DNA of 64,000 bases from Halichondria panicea (GCF_963675165.1 NC_087386.1:152001-216000); one strand, 5' to 3'; shown: positions 21,446 through 33,941, numbered from the stretch's first letter. A program made the numbers and translations. Notes: a model not told the origin generated them from the letters alone.

Positions 21446-23886
21446 CTACACCATATGAGCTAGTCTAGGTCTTTCCTTAAGATGGTGGATGAACACAGTG
21501 CTGGAGCTGCTCTCAACTTGACTTCCACCGCTGTAGCCATAGCGACTGTTCCCTTGGTAACTAGGGGTGTGGTCCATGCTGGAATTGCTTCGTACAGGTG
21601 GTGGATGGTGCTTTGCTTGTAGCGTGGAAGATCGTCCTAATCGTGGACTCTTGGACACAGTCTCTGTGAGTGAGGCGTTGCTACGAGGCGGTACAGGAGG
21701 TACGCTCCTGGGGGTGTGGTCAATAGAGGTGCGGGGGAGGTGGCCATTGGGTCTTGTACGATTAGGGGGGGGAGTGAAGGTATTGGCTCCAACATACAGT
21801 GATTTACTGCTAGTGAGGGGGCGATGTCTGGGGGGCGGTTGAGGGGGCGGCATGGTGTCTTCACTCTTGAGTTGAATATGGTCGTATGGGTTTCGTTTCT
21901 TCTTAGTAGGAGACTCATCTCCTTTGGTTTTGCTTCGCACCTCAAGTGTTTGCAGACAGCTAGAGAGAAGATCCAACTCGGGCCCAAGCACTGGGTTGCT
22001 GCTCCCTTTATCCTCCATTAACTGGAGGTATGCCCTATCAGGCCCAAGCACTGGGTTGCTGCTCTCTTTATCCTCCATCAATTGGAGGTACTCCCTCGAA
22101 TGAGTAGTGGTCAAAAATTGCTCAGAGTCTTGGCTGCAACAGTGGCGATGGCGGATATCATTCTCCAGATTCGGCATTGACTTGCGGCTCTCCTCTTTGG
22201 CTGGCATGCGAGTACTTCGTTGCTCCAGAGATACTGTCTTGCTCACTGAGGACTTGGACTTCTTCAAAGAGTAGCATTTGGGACACCTCTGATGATTAGA
22301 GCTAGCACTGTGTGAGGAGGAGGAGCTGGATTTCCTTGAGAGGAACTCTTTAGTAGGGCTTCTTGGCGGCAGTGGTGGAGCAGGGAGACTGTAGTCCTTC
22401 ATGCCAGCATCTCTGTCCTCATTGACACCATAGCTCCGTCCCACACGAGGGGGCAATGAAGGAGGGTTACCACCAACAAACACAGGGGAGCAGTCATTGG
22501 AGGATGGGTCAGAGAGGTCACGACAGTCTGACGAGACTGATACTGTTTGGGAGCGTTTAGAGGGCACAGGGACCAGATAGTCAGCAGGGTCAGCTGGTAG
22601 GAACGATGGAGTCGTGTGGATACGCTGCAATGTTTGTGCTTTCATCCTCTTCTTGGCTTTGTTCTCGCGTTGTATGCTTTTACGAAGTTCATTTAATTGA
22701 TCGTCCAGTTCATCGCTAGGTGTTCTCTTGACATTAGCCGCCCCCTCACCTGTGGGACCTTTGACCTCTGTCTCATCAATATACGCATAATCAGGGTCAT
22801 CCTCATCAGAGCTCTCCACTGGGCGAGCTGGGAGAGGTGGCGGGGAACTGACACCAGGACCAAAACGTCCAAAATATGAATCTTGACTGTCAGGGAAATC
22901 AGTCCAAGAGGTACGTTGCCCTGGTAACGGTTGTGACAGTGCTGTAGAGCCGAGCCCTGTGCCATAGGTACTGAATCGTGCAAACGAACTTGTCCTCTTA
23001 ACGACATCATCAGGTTGTTGTGGCTCAATGCGCCTCTCCCTAGACTTGAATGACTTTGTTTTGCGGCTAGATCGTTTTGTTTTGCCTCCCCCTGCTGTGA
23101 CGGAACTGGTCAGAGAAATCTCGTTAAGTTTCTGAGGGTCTCCAGGGATAGACTCGAGAAGACGAACATTCCACACTTTGAGAATTTGAACTGCTTTTTC
23201 CTTGTCTGTGATAAATTCAAACTCCATAGGAGGTCCAGAACCACTCACTCTGTGTGTGTGTGTGTGGGTGTGTGTGGAGGTGTGTGTGGGTGTGGAGGGG
23301 GTGAATCATGTATATAGTTAATAGAAAACTGTAGACACAGCGTTAAATTGAGCATCTTTGAACGGCCATAACCGTAGTTCCGTTGGTCTAATAACGTTGA
23401 TTTTCTGATTTTCTAAAAGCTTAGAGAGAAGCCTTTCAGATGACGTGTTAAGATCAACGTCTATTTTTGGCCTGTTTTTGACAAAATACAGGCCAAAATT
23501 TATTTTTCCGAAATTATGGCCCATTCCAAATTTTGGATTTGAGCCTACCATCTGAACGGACTCTTTCTAAGCTTTCAAATTGACCACCAAAACTCTAGTT
23601 AAAATTATATAGAGCTAATTCTGAAAATGAAGGTGATCCATGCAGCGTTAAATAGAGCATCTTTGACTGACCTTTTAACAATGAGCAGTAAGTGTCCCTC
23701 CTTGCCACGGTGGTAGAGCTTGGAGATGTTCTTGGTAGGCCAGTGATGAGCAATGGCCCCCGTCTTCCAGTGGAGCACCATGGCAGAGGAGGTGATTGAG
23801 AGCAAGTACTGACCAGAGTGGCCAATCTCCAGGGCACTGCGATTCTTGAGCAGATTCACAGGAAAGTATTCTGTATGTGTGTGAGT

Positions 23887-23923
<37 letters not shown>

Positions 23924-25792
23924 CGTGTGTGTGTGTGTGTAGACAGCTAGTGAACATTCCATGCATACCCATCTTTACTTGAGGAATCACCACCAACTAA
24001 TCTCTTTGCATTTACTGGGAAAGCATGTGTTTGTTGTGATTCAATTACCATTCCCAACAGTCTGTAGTCATTCCTAGTCAACTAAGCATGAGTTGTTACA
24101 GCTATCCAAACAGCCACTTAGCTAGTCGTGCACATTACCCCCTGACCACGCGTGCACACTACCCCCTGACCAATACCTGTGAGGGGAGACGATGTGCTGA
24201 GTGTCTCTACACTGGGCAATGCTAGGAGGTTGAGTACTCGGAATGCTTCAGTCCATTCCTCTCTCTCTACCATAGTGGCACAGCTGAATGTAATGACAGG
24301 GTCCTCCCCCAGAACAAGCTGTGTGGGGGTACAACATAAAGGTAATGTAATGACAGGGTCCTCCCCCAGAACAAGCTGTGTGGGGGGTACAACATGACAG
24401 GGTCCTCCCCCAGAACAAGCTGTGTGGGGGGTACAACATGGATCGAGGGGGGGTTTACACAGTCACACACTATTGTGACCTAAGCCAGTGTTTGATGTCC
24501 CCCACCACTTGCCTTATTAGGAGCAGCCATACCAATGCTAACAAACCTGGCTAAGTGTAAGTCAAGTGGCTACATGTGACAGCTAATCATATCCTCTTTG
24601 TTTGTACATATCACTAACTTGGCTAACACAAATGGAATCTCAATAATCCATGCAGCAAATGGGCCAGAAAGAGCTCATCAAAAGACTGACCATTTCTCAC
24701 ATTTCTCCCCTCCATACCAGTGCTAACGAGCATGTAGTCACACCTGTGCCAGTGTACATACTCAACCCAGCTAATAACTATATTCATGACTTGGTAATCA
24801 CCCCCAGTTACTCACAAACACCTGGTGTACGCTAACACCACATGACTTACCTCGAAGGCATATTTTGTTCTAGAGGGTTTGTCCTGCACACTCCATACGT
24901 CAGTCAGTCGAATAACCTCGAGGCTGCTTTTAGAGCCATCAGAATCAAGCAGCTCCACAGCCTTGCACTTGTGATGGAGGCTATTGCTGAGCAGCACGTA
25001 TTTTGGTTTATACCCCTGCAGGAAGAGTGTACATAGACTGTCACAACCATTAAAGATAAGAGTACCGTGTATAGTTATACAGCCAGTACAAGCAGTATGC
25101 AGGAGTAGGTCAACTACACTGTGGGAAATGAAATACAATACATGTGCATACGGAAACAGCCACCAGTGGACCGGTAATGACTGGAAATAGCAGCAATAGA
25201 ATAAAGGCCACCATCTGGATACTAGTAATGTGATTATACAGTACATACACTTAACATTCCTAGCATGTCATGGCAGCCTCCAGGGTCTCAAGCTAGAGGG
25301 CCATGTACTATACCCAAGCATGTCATGGCAGCCTCCAGGGTCTCAAGCTAGAGGGCCATGTACTTACTATACCCAAGCATGTCATGGCAGCCTCCAGGGT
25401 CTCAAGCTAGAGGGCCATGTACTATACCCAAGCATGTCATGGCAGCCTCCAGGGTCTCAAGCTAGAGGGCCATGTACTATACCCAAGCATGTCATGGCAG
25501 CCTCCAGGGTCTCAAGCTAGAGGGCCATGTACTATACCCAAGCATGTCATGGCAGCCTCCAGGGTCTCAAGCTAGAGGGCCATGTACTATACCCAAGCAT
25601 GTCATGGCAGCCTCCAGGGTCTCAAGCTAGAGGGCCATGTACTATACCCAAGCATGTCATGGCAGCCTATAAATTTATTATACAGGGCAATACTTATACT
25701 GTTAGGTCACATCCTGTGGTGAACTGCAAACAATAGCCTAAACAGCTACCATTGATATTGCCCCCCCCCCACATACACACACTAGTCTCCCT

Positions 25793-25834
<42 letters not shown>

Positions 25835-26756
25835 CTCCCTCCACACACCCACACACTAGTCTCCCTCCACACCCACACTAGGTAACCCAGTGCCTATTAG
25901 GATCAGTAACAATTGGAGTAGCCTATAGTCAATGAAATTAGCACCTATTGTAGAGCCTGTTGTATAAGATGTGTAGCCCAATAAGTGACTTAATTGGTGA
26001 GAATTACACTCATGAATTCTTCTCACACCAGCAGGGAGAACATGACAACCTTGTTAGACTTCATGATGCTAATAAGATACTCGCACTCCCCTCAGACACT
26101 AGTACTAGTGTGTGTCTAGCTATAGATATAGTCACGCAGGCAAGTTGCACACCAGCTCAGTGTGTAGTCACGCAGGCAGGCTACACACTAGCTCTGTGTG
26201 TAGTCACGCAGGCAGGCTACACACCAGCTCAGTGTGTAGTCACGCAGGCAGGCTACACACCAGCTCAGTGTGTAGTCACGCAGGCAGGCTACACACCAGC
26301 TCTGTGTGTAGTCACGCAGGCAGGCTACACACCAGCTCAGTGTGTAGTCACGCAGGCAGGCTACACACCAGCTCAGTGTGTAGTCACGCAGGCAGGCTAC
26401 ACACTAGCTCTGTGTGTAGTCACGCAGGCAGGCTACACACCAGCTCAGTGTGTAGTCACGCAGGCAGGCTACACACTAGCTCTGTGTGTAGTCATGCAGG
26501 CAGGCTACACACTAGCTCAGTGTAAACATTAGCTCTGTGTGTGCAGGTATATGGACAGAACAAAGACTAGTGGGTTAGACGCTATAATAATCCCAGGTGA
26601 CAAACACACACACAAACACACACAATGACCACTCTATTAAATGGTTACTATTATTCTACACACGTGTGTGTACAAGTTTCTGTATGGTGTGAGGCTTACC
26701 CCAAACAGACCCCTTTTCTTGACCTCAAGCAATCCCTTCTTGATAACGTCTGACAT
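21446..26756 (-). CDS. DOK-like adaptor: PH and IRS-type PTB domains, tyrosine-rich tail
   Basis: A cytoplasmic docking protein for tyrosine kinase signalling. Five exons: 26700-26756, 24851-25015, 24177-24318, 23672-23870 and 21446-23249. They total 789 codons in one unbroken frame. The PH domain begins MSDVIKKGLLEVKKRGLFG and continues YKPKYVLLSNSLHHKCKAVE, with the closing helix EREEWTEAFRVLN. The PTB domain follows in exon 4: EYFPVNLLKNRSALEIG, YLLSITSSAMVLHW, WPTKNISKLYHRGK. It ends in exon 5 with GPPMEFEFITDKEKAVQILK. The tail is about 590 residues of Pro/Ser-rich sequence with candidate SH2 and SH3 sites: DPDYAYIDE, two copies of YLQLMEDK, NPYDHIQL, PPPLPARPV, PPLPPRSP. PH-PTB-tail is the layout of the DOK family, but the tail is longer than in vertebrate DOK1-3. 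Intron 1 (1.7 kb) carries two minisatellites. The exon 3 acceptor is triplicated. Confidence 0.87.
23335..23605. mobile_element. MITE-1 family copy in the last DOK-like intron
   Basis: Contains GCATCTTTGAACGGCCATAA, CCGTTGGTCTAATAACGTTG, CTAAAAGCTTAGAGAGAAGC, AAATTATGGCCCATTCCAAA and TTTCTAAGCTTTCAAATTGA in the standard order. Confidence 0.7.
24290..24439 (-). repeat. Three tandem copies of the DOK-like exon 3 acceptor region
   Basis: The segment GACAGGGTCCTCCCCCAGAA followed by CAAGCTGTGTGGGGG occurs three times, 45-58 bp apart. On the minus strand each copy is polypyrimidine, then CACACAG and CTTGTTCTGGGGGAGGAC, i.e. a 3' splice site plus the first ~25 nt of exon 3. Only the copy nearest the exon body (acceptor at 24319) keeps the PH-domain frame. 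Confidence 0.8.
25256..25672. repeat. Minisatellite, about 53-bp unit, eight copies
   Basis: Near-identical units AGCATGTCATGGCAGCCTCC, then AGGGTCTCAAGCTAGAGGGC, then CATGTACTATACCCA. They lie in intron 1 of the DOK-like gene. Homogeneity is very high, so recent expansion or ongoing homogenisation is likely. Confidence 0.9.
26128..26525. repeat. Minisatellite, 36-bp unit, about eleven copies
   Basis: Units of GTAGTCACGCAGGCAGGCTA followed by CACACCAGCTCAGTGT, alternating CCAGCTCA with CTAGCTCT. The unit is a multiple of three, which leaves long false open frames. It lies in intron 1 of the DOK-like gene. Confidence 0.9.
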
Positions 26757-27339
26757 TCTGTATCCTACCTGCACACATGGGGTCAGGTCATCAGTGCATG
26801 CAGGACAGTGTATGATGTGCCCACTGCAACTCTAGTCAACTATGCATGCACCTTGTTTATTATCACTCAGGCTGGGAATGTTATGAAAACTACAGCCTCT
26901 AGTTTAGTATCAACTCACCAGAGCCAGATGATTTGATGATGATGGCTGGCACAGATGAGTGGTGTGTGTGGAGTGTCGTTACAGTAGCTACACAAGAAGA
27001 TCTCTCTGACCACAGGTACGGAGCTAGCTAGCTGCTGCTAGGGCTTGTAAATGGCTTGTAACGCATCACATTTGTACATACTTGGAGGTGTGTTTGTCAT
27101 GAATATCATAATTATTAATGAACCTATTTTGCGCATGTGTGACAGATTATGTTATCTAGATTACTAAGTCTAAGAAAAAAGCGTGTGGGACCGAGACTTA
27201 CCTAACCTTGAAATAAAGCCGCTACTGAGATCGAGGTCATGGCATGCAGCAGCCACTCCCACTATTTTGAGCTAGCTAGCCGTCTTTAAACCAGACAGAG
27301 AGCCACGGCCGGGCACACAGTGCTGCTAGAGGTTGAGCA
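26757..27339. promoter_or_regulatory. Divergent promoter interval, DOK-like (-) and C2-PDZ-DH-PH gene (+)
   Basis: 583 bp with no open reading frame of note. It should hold both transcription starts and the 5' UTRs. TTTTGCGCATGTGTGACAG at about 27127 resembles a weakened version of the NRF1-like palindrome seen at 18155. No clear TATA box was seen. Confidence 0.45.
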
Positions 27340-30300
27340 ATGTCCATCTACAGCTCTAAACGCAAGAGCAGGAGAGCCTCCAGGTCTCAGCTAGGTGAGG
27401 TGTCCTTGTGTACTGTACAGCTAGAGCTATTAGCCAGCCTCCTGACCACCTGCCACCATGCATTGTGCCCATTGTTCAGTGGCATGGATGAATGTGTGTG
27501 TCCTGTGTTTAGTGTAGCGTATAATTATGGCATATGTAGCGTCTGTCCCAGCTAGCCGGCCTATAGCTAGTCTTGTTCTAGTATCAGTATGTATGTATGC
27601 TGTGATTGTGGAGGTACCACACTGTGTTGTTGTGCAGGTCATCTGAAGCTGTCTGTGTACGAGGACTCTAGTGCACTCATAGTACATGGTAAGCACACCC
27701 CCGGCCCATGCACACACTAGTCCACTCACAGTGCATGGTAAGCACACCCCCGGCCCATGCACACACTAGTCCACTCACAGTGCATGGTAAGCACACCCCC
27801 GGCCCATGCACACACTAGTCCACTCACAGTGCATGGTAAGCACACCCCCGGCCCATGCACACACTAGTCCACTCACAGTGCATGGTAAGCACACCCCCGG
27901 CCCATGCACACACTAGTCCACTCACAGTACATGGTAAGCACACCCCCGGCCCATGCACACACTCACAGTGCATGGTAAGCACACCCCCGGCCCATACACA
28001 CACTCACAGTGCATGGTAAGCACACCCCCGGCCCATACACACACTCACAGTGCATGGTAAGCACACCCCCGGCCCATACACACACTCACAGTGCATGGTA
28101 AGCACACCCCCGGCCCATGCACACACTAGTCCACTCACAGTGCATGGTAAGCACACCCCCGGCCCATGCACACACTAGTCCACTCACAGTACATGGTAAG
28201 CACACCCCCGGCCCATACACACACTAGTCCACTCACAGTGCATGGTAAGCACACCCCCGGCCCATACACACACTCACAGTGCATGGTAAGCACACCCCCG
28301 GCCCATACACACACTCACAGTGCATGGTAAGCACACCCCCGGCCCATACACACACTCACAGTGCATGGTAAGCACACCCCCGGCCCATGCACACACTAGT
28401 CCACTCACAGTGCATGGTAAGCACACCCCCGGCCCATGCACACACTAGTCCACTCACAGTGCATGGTAAGCACACCCCCGGCCCATGCACACACTAGTCC
28501 ACTCACAGTACATGGTAAGCACACCCCCGGCCCATGCACACACTAGTCCACTCACAGTGCATGGTAAGCACACCCCCGGCCCATGCACACACTAGTCCAC
28601 TCACAGTGCATGGTAAGCACACCCCCGGCCCATGCACACACTAGTCCACTCACAGTGCATGGTAAGCACACCCCCGGCCCATACACACACTCACAGTGCA
28701 TGGTAAGCACACCCCCGGCCCATACACACACTCACAGTACATGGTAAGCACACCCCCGGCCCATACACACACTATTCATGGCTACCCCCAGCAAAGGAGC
28801 TGTGATGAATTCCATTGCCTCTATTAATTTGTATAGTATATGAAGCACGAGGACTTCAGAGGAGAGAGACTTCTCCATTGGATACATATGTCAAGGTAAC
28901 CTCACACTGTCACACAATCCACACACACACACACACACCCACACACACCACACAGCTGTACTTGCTACCTGACCCATCCAAGCTGACTAAAGAGAAGACT
29001 AGAATAGTCAAACAAAAGGATCCAGTGTTCAATGAAAAGTTCTCCTTGTAAGTTAGTATCATATAGCCACTTTTGCTCTTGATGCTCTCACCTCTGTCAG
29101 CATTCTCACTGGGAATGAAGACATTGACAAGAAGCTCTTGATATCAGTATGGAGTCATCACACTGCATCAAGGTAGGTACCGTCGCCATGGGCTACCTGC
29201 CTGTGTGTGTGTGTGTGTGTGTGCGTGTGAGTTATCTAGTATATTGCTTACAGGAACGAGATGATTGGATGTATGACATTCAAGGTTGCTGAAATCCTTG
29301 GCCCAGATAAGGTAATAATATAATACGCCCATGCTCTGTCTAATAATGTCTCCCCTGTGTATAGAGTCTGAATGGATGGTACCAGCTCCTGGACGAGGTC
29401 AAAGGTCAAGAGTCGTACCATCAGGTGCCCCTCACCATATCCCGGTCCGAGGGAACAAGAGGTGACCCTTGCAAGAGGACCTTTGCAGTCACGCTGGTCC
29501 GCAGTGAGAGAGGGTATGGCTTCAGTGTGGATGGTCACAGTCCTGTGTTCATATCACAGGTTCTCAAAGGTAAGTGTGTGTGGTCTAGATATAGGGTCAA
29601 AAGTTACTACAGGTTACCCGGCTGCCCTGGCGGACATAAAAGTGGGGGACACACTAATAGAGGCGGAGGGTACGGACGTGACCAAGGCCAGTGCTAACCT
29701 GGTAGTCACCATATTCAAGTGAGTCCTGTAATGATATACTTGACTGGTACAGTGGATTGCAGTGCACTTGCAACAGAGAATTGCCTAACAGCAAAACCAC
29801 AATAATATTTTATTACATGTAGATAATATTAGCCTAAAACCCTAAACCTGTATCTATCAGAAACCGGGCGACGCCCAACTTACCCTTTTTGGTAGATTAT
29901 GTTCTGTCTTTTTTACTCTTCTCAGATACGAGATTTTTAGTTTTGGCCCTGATACTGATAGTCATGTCTTACAATCTAAATTGTGGTTTTGCTGTCTCTG
30001 TTGCAAGTGCACTGCAATCCACTGTACATATATAATCATTGTAGCCCGTTATTTTGATTCTTATTGTCTAAATTTTTGCATTTTCATATTAGCGCGTTTT
30101 TATTAAAACGGCACACTATAGTATTGGTTCAACGTCACCATTTTGTACGAATGTACGAATAATTATATATTTAGAAACTTGTTACGTAGTTCATACATGA
30201 TTGTATGAAAATGTGCACCAACAACAATTACCCGGCCCGCTATGTATAGAGTATTTATTCCACTCGTTATTTGCTGCCTCCCTACACAGGAAATGTCCCC

Positions 30301-33300
30301 AGGTCATCCACCTCATACTACAGCGAGGACAGTATATATCAGCCTCACTACGCCGTCCTCCTAAGAAGAAGACCTCTCTAACGACACCATACTCTCAATC
30401 TCAGCTGTCCCTGAGACCACGCCCCTCTAGGACTAGTCTATCAGGCCTGTCCCCTGAGCATCATCAGCATCACAGTACATCACGCAGAGCCTCCACTCCA
30501 TTGTATGAGAGCTCCTTGACACAGCCTGACTCTGTTATAGCTGAGAATGGAGATCACACGATCAATCGATGGTCCTTGAGTCGTAGCCGCGAGCAGTTGT
30601 TTGCCAGTCAAGGTCAACTGAGGTCAGCAGAGAGTGTTGGACAAGGTCAACTGAGGTCAGCAGAGAGTGTTGGACACTGTAAGTCTATTAAATTGTAACT
30701 ACTATATTCCTATTCTCTGTTTTCTGTAGTTACTCGACAGTCGATTGCTAGCATCCAGGAGAGTGAGGGCACACCCCCTCACACCCTCACACAGCCGTCC
30801 AACGAGCCTCACACCCTCACACAACCCACACCCCCTCACACCCTCACACAGCCATCCAACGAGCCTCACACCCTCACACAACCCACACCCCCTCACCCCC
30901 TTACACAGCCGTCCAACGAGCCTCACACCCTCACACAACCCACACCCCCTCACACTCTCACACAGTTTGAATCTCTCGCAAAACCGAATGATCTTGGAGC
31001 TCTTGTTAAGACTGCATCACCTCGTAGCAAACTAGTGGGTGTGGTCAGAGGAAATCTTGACTCCGCCTACTCCTCTGGTATTGATTCAACTGATGCTCAG
31101 CCGGTCGACTGGGAGGTAATAATTATATTGACATCGAAATATGTTGTGCAGTGTTAATAGATGCATCTTTAAACGGCCATAACTTTAGTTCACTTGGTCC
31201 AAATTAAGCTTAAATTAAGCTCAAGCTTAGAGAGAGAGGGCCTTTCAGATGATGTGTTCATCAATAGTCCATTTTTGACCTGTTTTTGACACCCATGGTT
31301 TTTCCAAAATTATGAAATTATGGGCCGTTCCAAAGTTGAGATTAATTTTGAGCATACCGTCTGAAAGAGCTCCTTTTAATCAACTTCCCCCTATCTATAT
31401 AGAGTCTTGGTCAGATGGGTCAGCAAAGACAGAGAGCAGTCAACAACCTCCTCACTACACAGCTCACACTCACGGAGGAACTAAAGATGGGCGTGGAGAC
31501 GTACATTGAACCCTTGACCTCTATACTCCCACCTGACGTACATCAGAGAATGTTCATGGGGCTACATCAGGTACCGTTGCCATAGCTACCAGCTGCGGAG
31601 CACTACAAATATATTTTGTATACCTATCATCTTGTACGTACATTAAGCAAATGTTTTCTGTTAGTTGTGTGCTGTTTCCGTGTCGATAACGAGTCAACTG
31701 AAGCCACGGCGGTTGCCTTACACTTCCCCTGAGGCTGCCCCCTTCAACACTTACATTGAGAGTCTGGCTGACATCTACTGGTTCAATGTAAGCGCTAACT
31801 TTTACTAATATTTGATTGAAGCTTATCTAAAGGATACAGATATAGAAGCGCTTTAACTTATGTACGTTGTGGTGACCCTGTTCCTCCTACAGTTCTCCGA
31901 GCTACTAGATTGTCTGACTGTAACACTGGGTAACTCTGGAGTAGCCAGGCAGGAGATTGCTACCTCCTTTGCCATGTTTGAAGCTTTCTCTCGATTGGTG
32001 GAGGACAGTGTTGTCAAGGAGCACAAACACAGTATCTACTCATTTGTGGAGGCTGTCAATGAATACGTGCCTAAACTAGCACGCAGCATGTTCGCCCTTG
32101 TGTACTTTACACCCCTGACTCACGAGGATCAACGTCACCTGGCTAGCATCACGCAGGGTAAGCCCCTACCATTACTGAGCTGTAACCACATGCATGCAGG
32201 GTAAGCCCCTAGCTACCATTACTGAGCTCTATTAAACAGAGCATCTTTGAACGGCCATAACTTCAGTTGCGTTTGTCCAATAACATTATGTTCTGAAAGC
32301 TTAGAAAAAAACCTTTCAAATGGTGTATTAAAATCCAAAATTTCGTCGGGGCCATAATGTGTCATTTTTCGGCCTTGGACCATGGGCTATTATTCATGGT
32401 ATCGCCAAATTGGCAAATATTTTTATCTCTCAAATATGATTTTTGAGACACCATTTGATTTCTTTTTTTCTGAGCTTTCAGAAAATCATAAAAATATTGG
32501 CATTGGATCCACAGAATTTAAGTTATGACAGCGGAAACAATCGTCGAACCATTGATTTAGACAAAGACCTTTCAAATGATGTGGTGTTAAAAAAAATCCA
32601 CGTTCCGTTGTGCACTCACCTGTCCACAGATCTGATGAAGTTGTGTAGAGACAAGGACCTGATCAGCCGCTGGGAGAGACAGACCGAGTCCATGAGGAGG
32701 CTGGGGTTGTGTGTGGCGTTTGGTAGTAAGGTGAAGCAGGTGAGACTGAACACACCAGGACGCCTGCTCATCCAGGAGGGGGAGATGGTCCTAGTGGAGA
32801 GGAGGAGGAAGAGAAAGGTCATTACTAGCTCTACTAGCTAACATTGAGTGGAAGTTCTGTGGTAATCCATGGCTTTATGTGCATGGTTAACTTGGGTGCT
32901 TCTAGATGGTTGGAGTTCTCTAAAGCATTTATACGCTTTTTAACTAGGAATCCAATAATGGTATATGAACATTTAAAGTTAAGAAGGCCATTCGCAACGC
33001 ACATTACTCGTGTGTGTGTGTGTGTGTGGGTGTGTGTGGGTGTGGGTGTACTGTGTCATACTCATGTGTGTGTACATAGGTGTGGGTGCTACTACTATCA
33101 GACCTCCTACTAGTCACTAAGAAGCATGGCAGGATACTCACTGTCACAGAGGACCCACTGCCATTGGAGCAAGTCATGGTGCAAGACTTCCACTGCTCTG
33201 ACTGTAAGATCATGTGCATGTCCTACATACTGTGATGATCATGTACTCTCCTGTACAGCTAATGAGATTCAAGTTTCAACAACTAACGGAGTAAGTTATA

Positions 33301-33310
33301 ACCATCTACT

Positions 33311-33366
<56 letters not shown>

Positions 33367-33752
33367 CCACACAGAGCTGGAGTCGACTGTTTCGTGCTGC
33401 CAGTGAGGGGGAGAAGGAAGTGTGGATGGCCAAGATCAAAGAGAGAGCGTCCGGGTCGCTTAGCAACCGTAGAAAGCAGGGAGATAAGGTAATAGCTATA
33501 ATGGGTTATATCTACTGCATGTTATAGTGATCTCTCTGAAATGGTAACTTTGAACGCTCATATATGTAATTGGAGTTAGGATTGTGTGAGCATTAATTGT
33601 GTGGCCGGTCTGTCTAATGATGTGTTTAGTGATTGTCTTCAGAGGCTGCCCACGTAATTACCCAGACAGCCTAAACATAGTCTACCTCAGGGATTGGTAT
33701 CATTCCTTATTTATAATTATATGTACATGTACTTACCTGATCTGACCACACA

Positions 33753-33798
<46 letters not shown>

Positions 33799-33941
33799 CG
33801 CGGAGCTACCTTCAGCCACATATTGCCGATGCTCTAAGGAAGCAATCACACCAGATACAGGCCTCTGCTGTTACCATGGAGACAACAGATAAAGGAGAGG
33901 ATTCACTGACCAGAGGATCGTCCAAGAGACGCAGTCTGTGA
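27340..33941 (+). CDS. C2-PDZ-DH-PH protein (Rho guanine-nucleotide exchange factor)
   Basis: Exons: 27340-27394, 27638-27688, 28837-28895, 28956-29047, 29101-29172, 29254-29311, 29365-29569, 29613-29718, 30290-30678, 30730-31115, 31403-31570, 31665-31788, 31893-32157, 32630-32817, 33080-33203, 33259-33290, 33375-33488 and 33798-33941. The C2 domain is VYEARGLQRR, SPLDTYVKLYLLPD, DPVFNEKFSF, LLISVWSHH. The PDZ domain is SERGYGFSVDG, VFISQVLKG, YPAALADIKVGDTLIEAEG. A linker of about 260 residues includes a coding VNTR. The DH domain is QRAVNNLLTTQLTLTEELKM, YIEPLTSILPPDVHQRMF, LPYTSPEAAPFNTYIESLAD, ISRWERQTESMRRL. The PH domain is GRLLIQEGEMVLVERRRKRK, VWVLLLSDLLLVTKKHGRIL, then SRLFRAASEGEKEVWMAKIK. 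The last exon reads into a TGA (SSKRRSL then stop), although its donor CT|GTGAGT could also splice onward. Vertebrate RGS3 has C2 and PDZ followed by RGS. Here a DH-PH pair follows PDZ, and an RGS gene lies just downstream. Confidence 0.8.
27672..28772 (+). repeat. Array of about 24 tandem units containing exon end plus 5' splice site
   Basis: The exon at 27638-27688 ends AGTGCACTCATAGTACATG with donor GTAAGCACACCC. The following 1.1 kb repeats this junction as 37- or 47-bp units. They read CACTCACAGTGCATG, then GTAAGCACACCCCCGGCCCA, then T(G/A)CACACACTAGTC. I count about 24 occurrences of CATGGTAAG including the native one. Each unit also offers CACTCACAG six bases upstream of the donor, so each resembles a six-base exon (TGCATG) between an acceptor and a donor. 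The array fills nearly all of the intron up to the next exon at 28837. Confidence 0.92.
29752..30025. mobile_element. MITE-2, fullest copy, with long terminal inverted repeats
   Basis: The left end CAGTGGATTGCAGTGCACTT GCAACAGAGAATTGCC and the right end TCTGTTGCAAGTGCACTGCA ATCCACTG are inverted over about 45 bp, continuing as AGCAAAACCACAAT versus ATTGTGGTTTTGCT. It is about 274 bp long with no ORF. It lies in the intron after the PDZ domain. GTAC precedes the left end and TACA follows the right end, but a target duplication is not certain. Confidence 0.75.
30755..30975 (+). repeat. Coding VNTR in the PDZ-DH linker
   Basis: About three repeats of a 57-66 bp unit encode TPPHTLTQPSNEPHTLTQP-like sequence in frame inside the exon 30730-31115. 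Just upstream, the last 66 bp of the preceding exon are two tandem 33-bp copies encoding GQLRSAESVGQ and GQLRSAESVGH. The second copy ends at the splice donor. Confidence 0.85.
31150..31385. mobile_element. MITE-1 family copy in the intron before the DH domain
   Basis: Begins GCATCTTTAAACGGCCATAA CTTTAGTTCACTTGGTCC and contains CTCAAGCTTAGAGAGAGAGG, CAAAATTATGAAATTATGGG and a truncated far end (GAAAGAGCTCCTTTTAATC). Confidence 0.65.
32238..32530. mobile_element. MITE-1 family copy in the DH-domain intron
   Basis: Starts AGAGCATCTTTGAACGGCCA and ends near TTCTGAGCTTTCAGAAAATC ATAAAAATATTGGCATTGGA TCCACAGAATTTAAGTTATG, i.e. the inverse of the start. A long open frame across the junction with the following exon is not coding until 32630. 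Confidence 0.65.

Noticed and set aside
25230-26532. Regularly spaced direct repeats resembling a CRISPR array, and long repeat ORFs
   Set aside because: Units are contiguous without unique spacers, lie in an intron of a eukaryotic gene and have no cas genes nearby. They are minisatellites.
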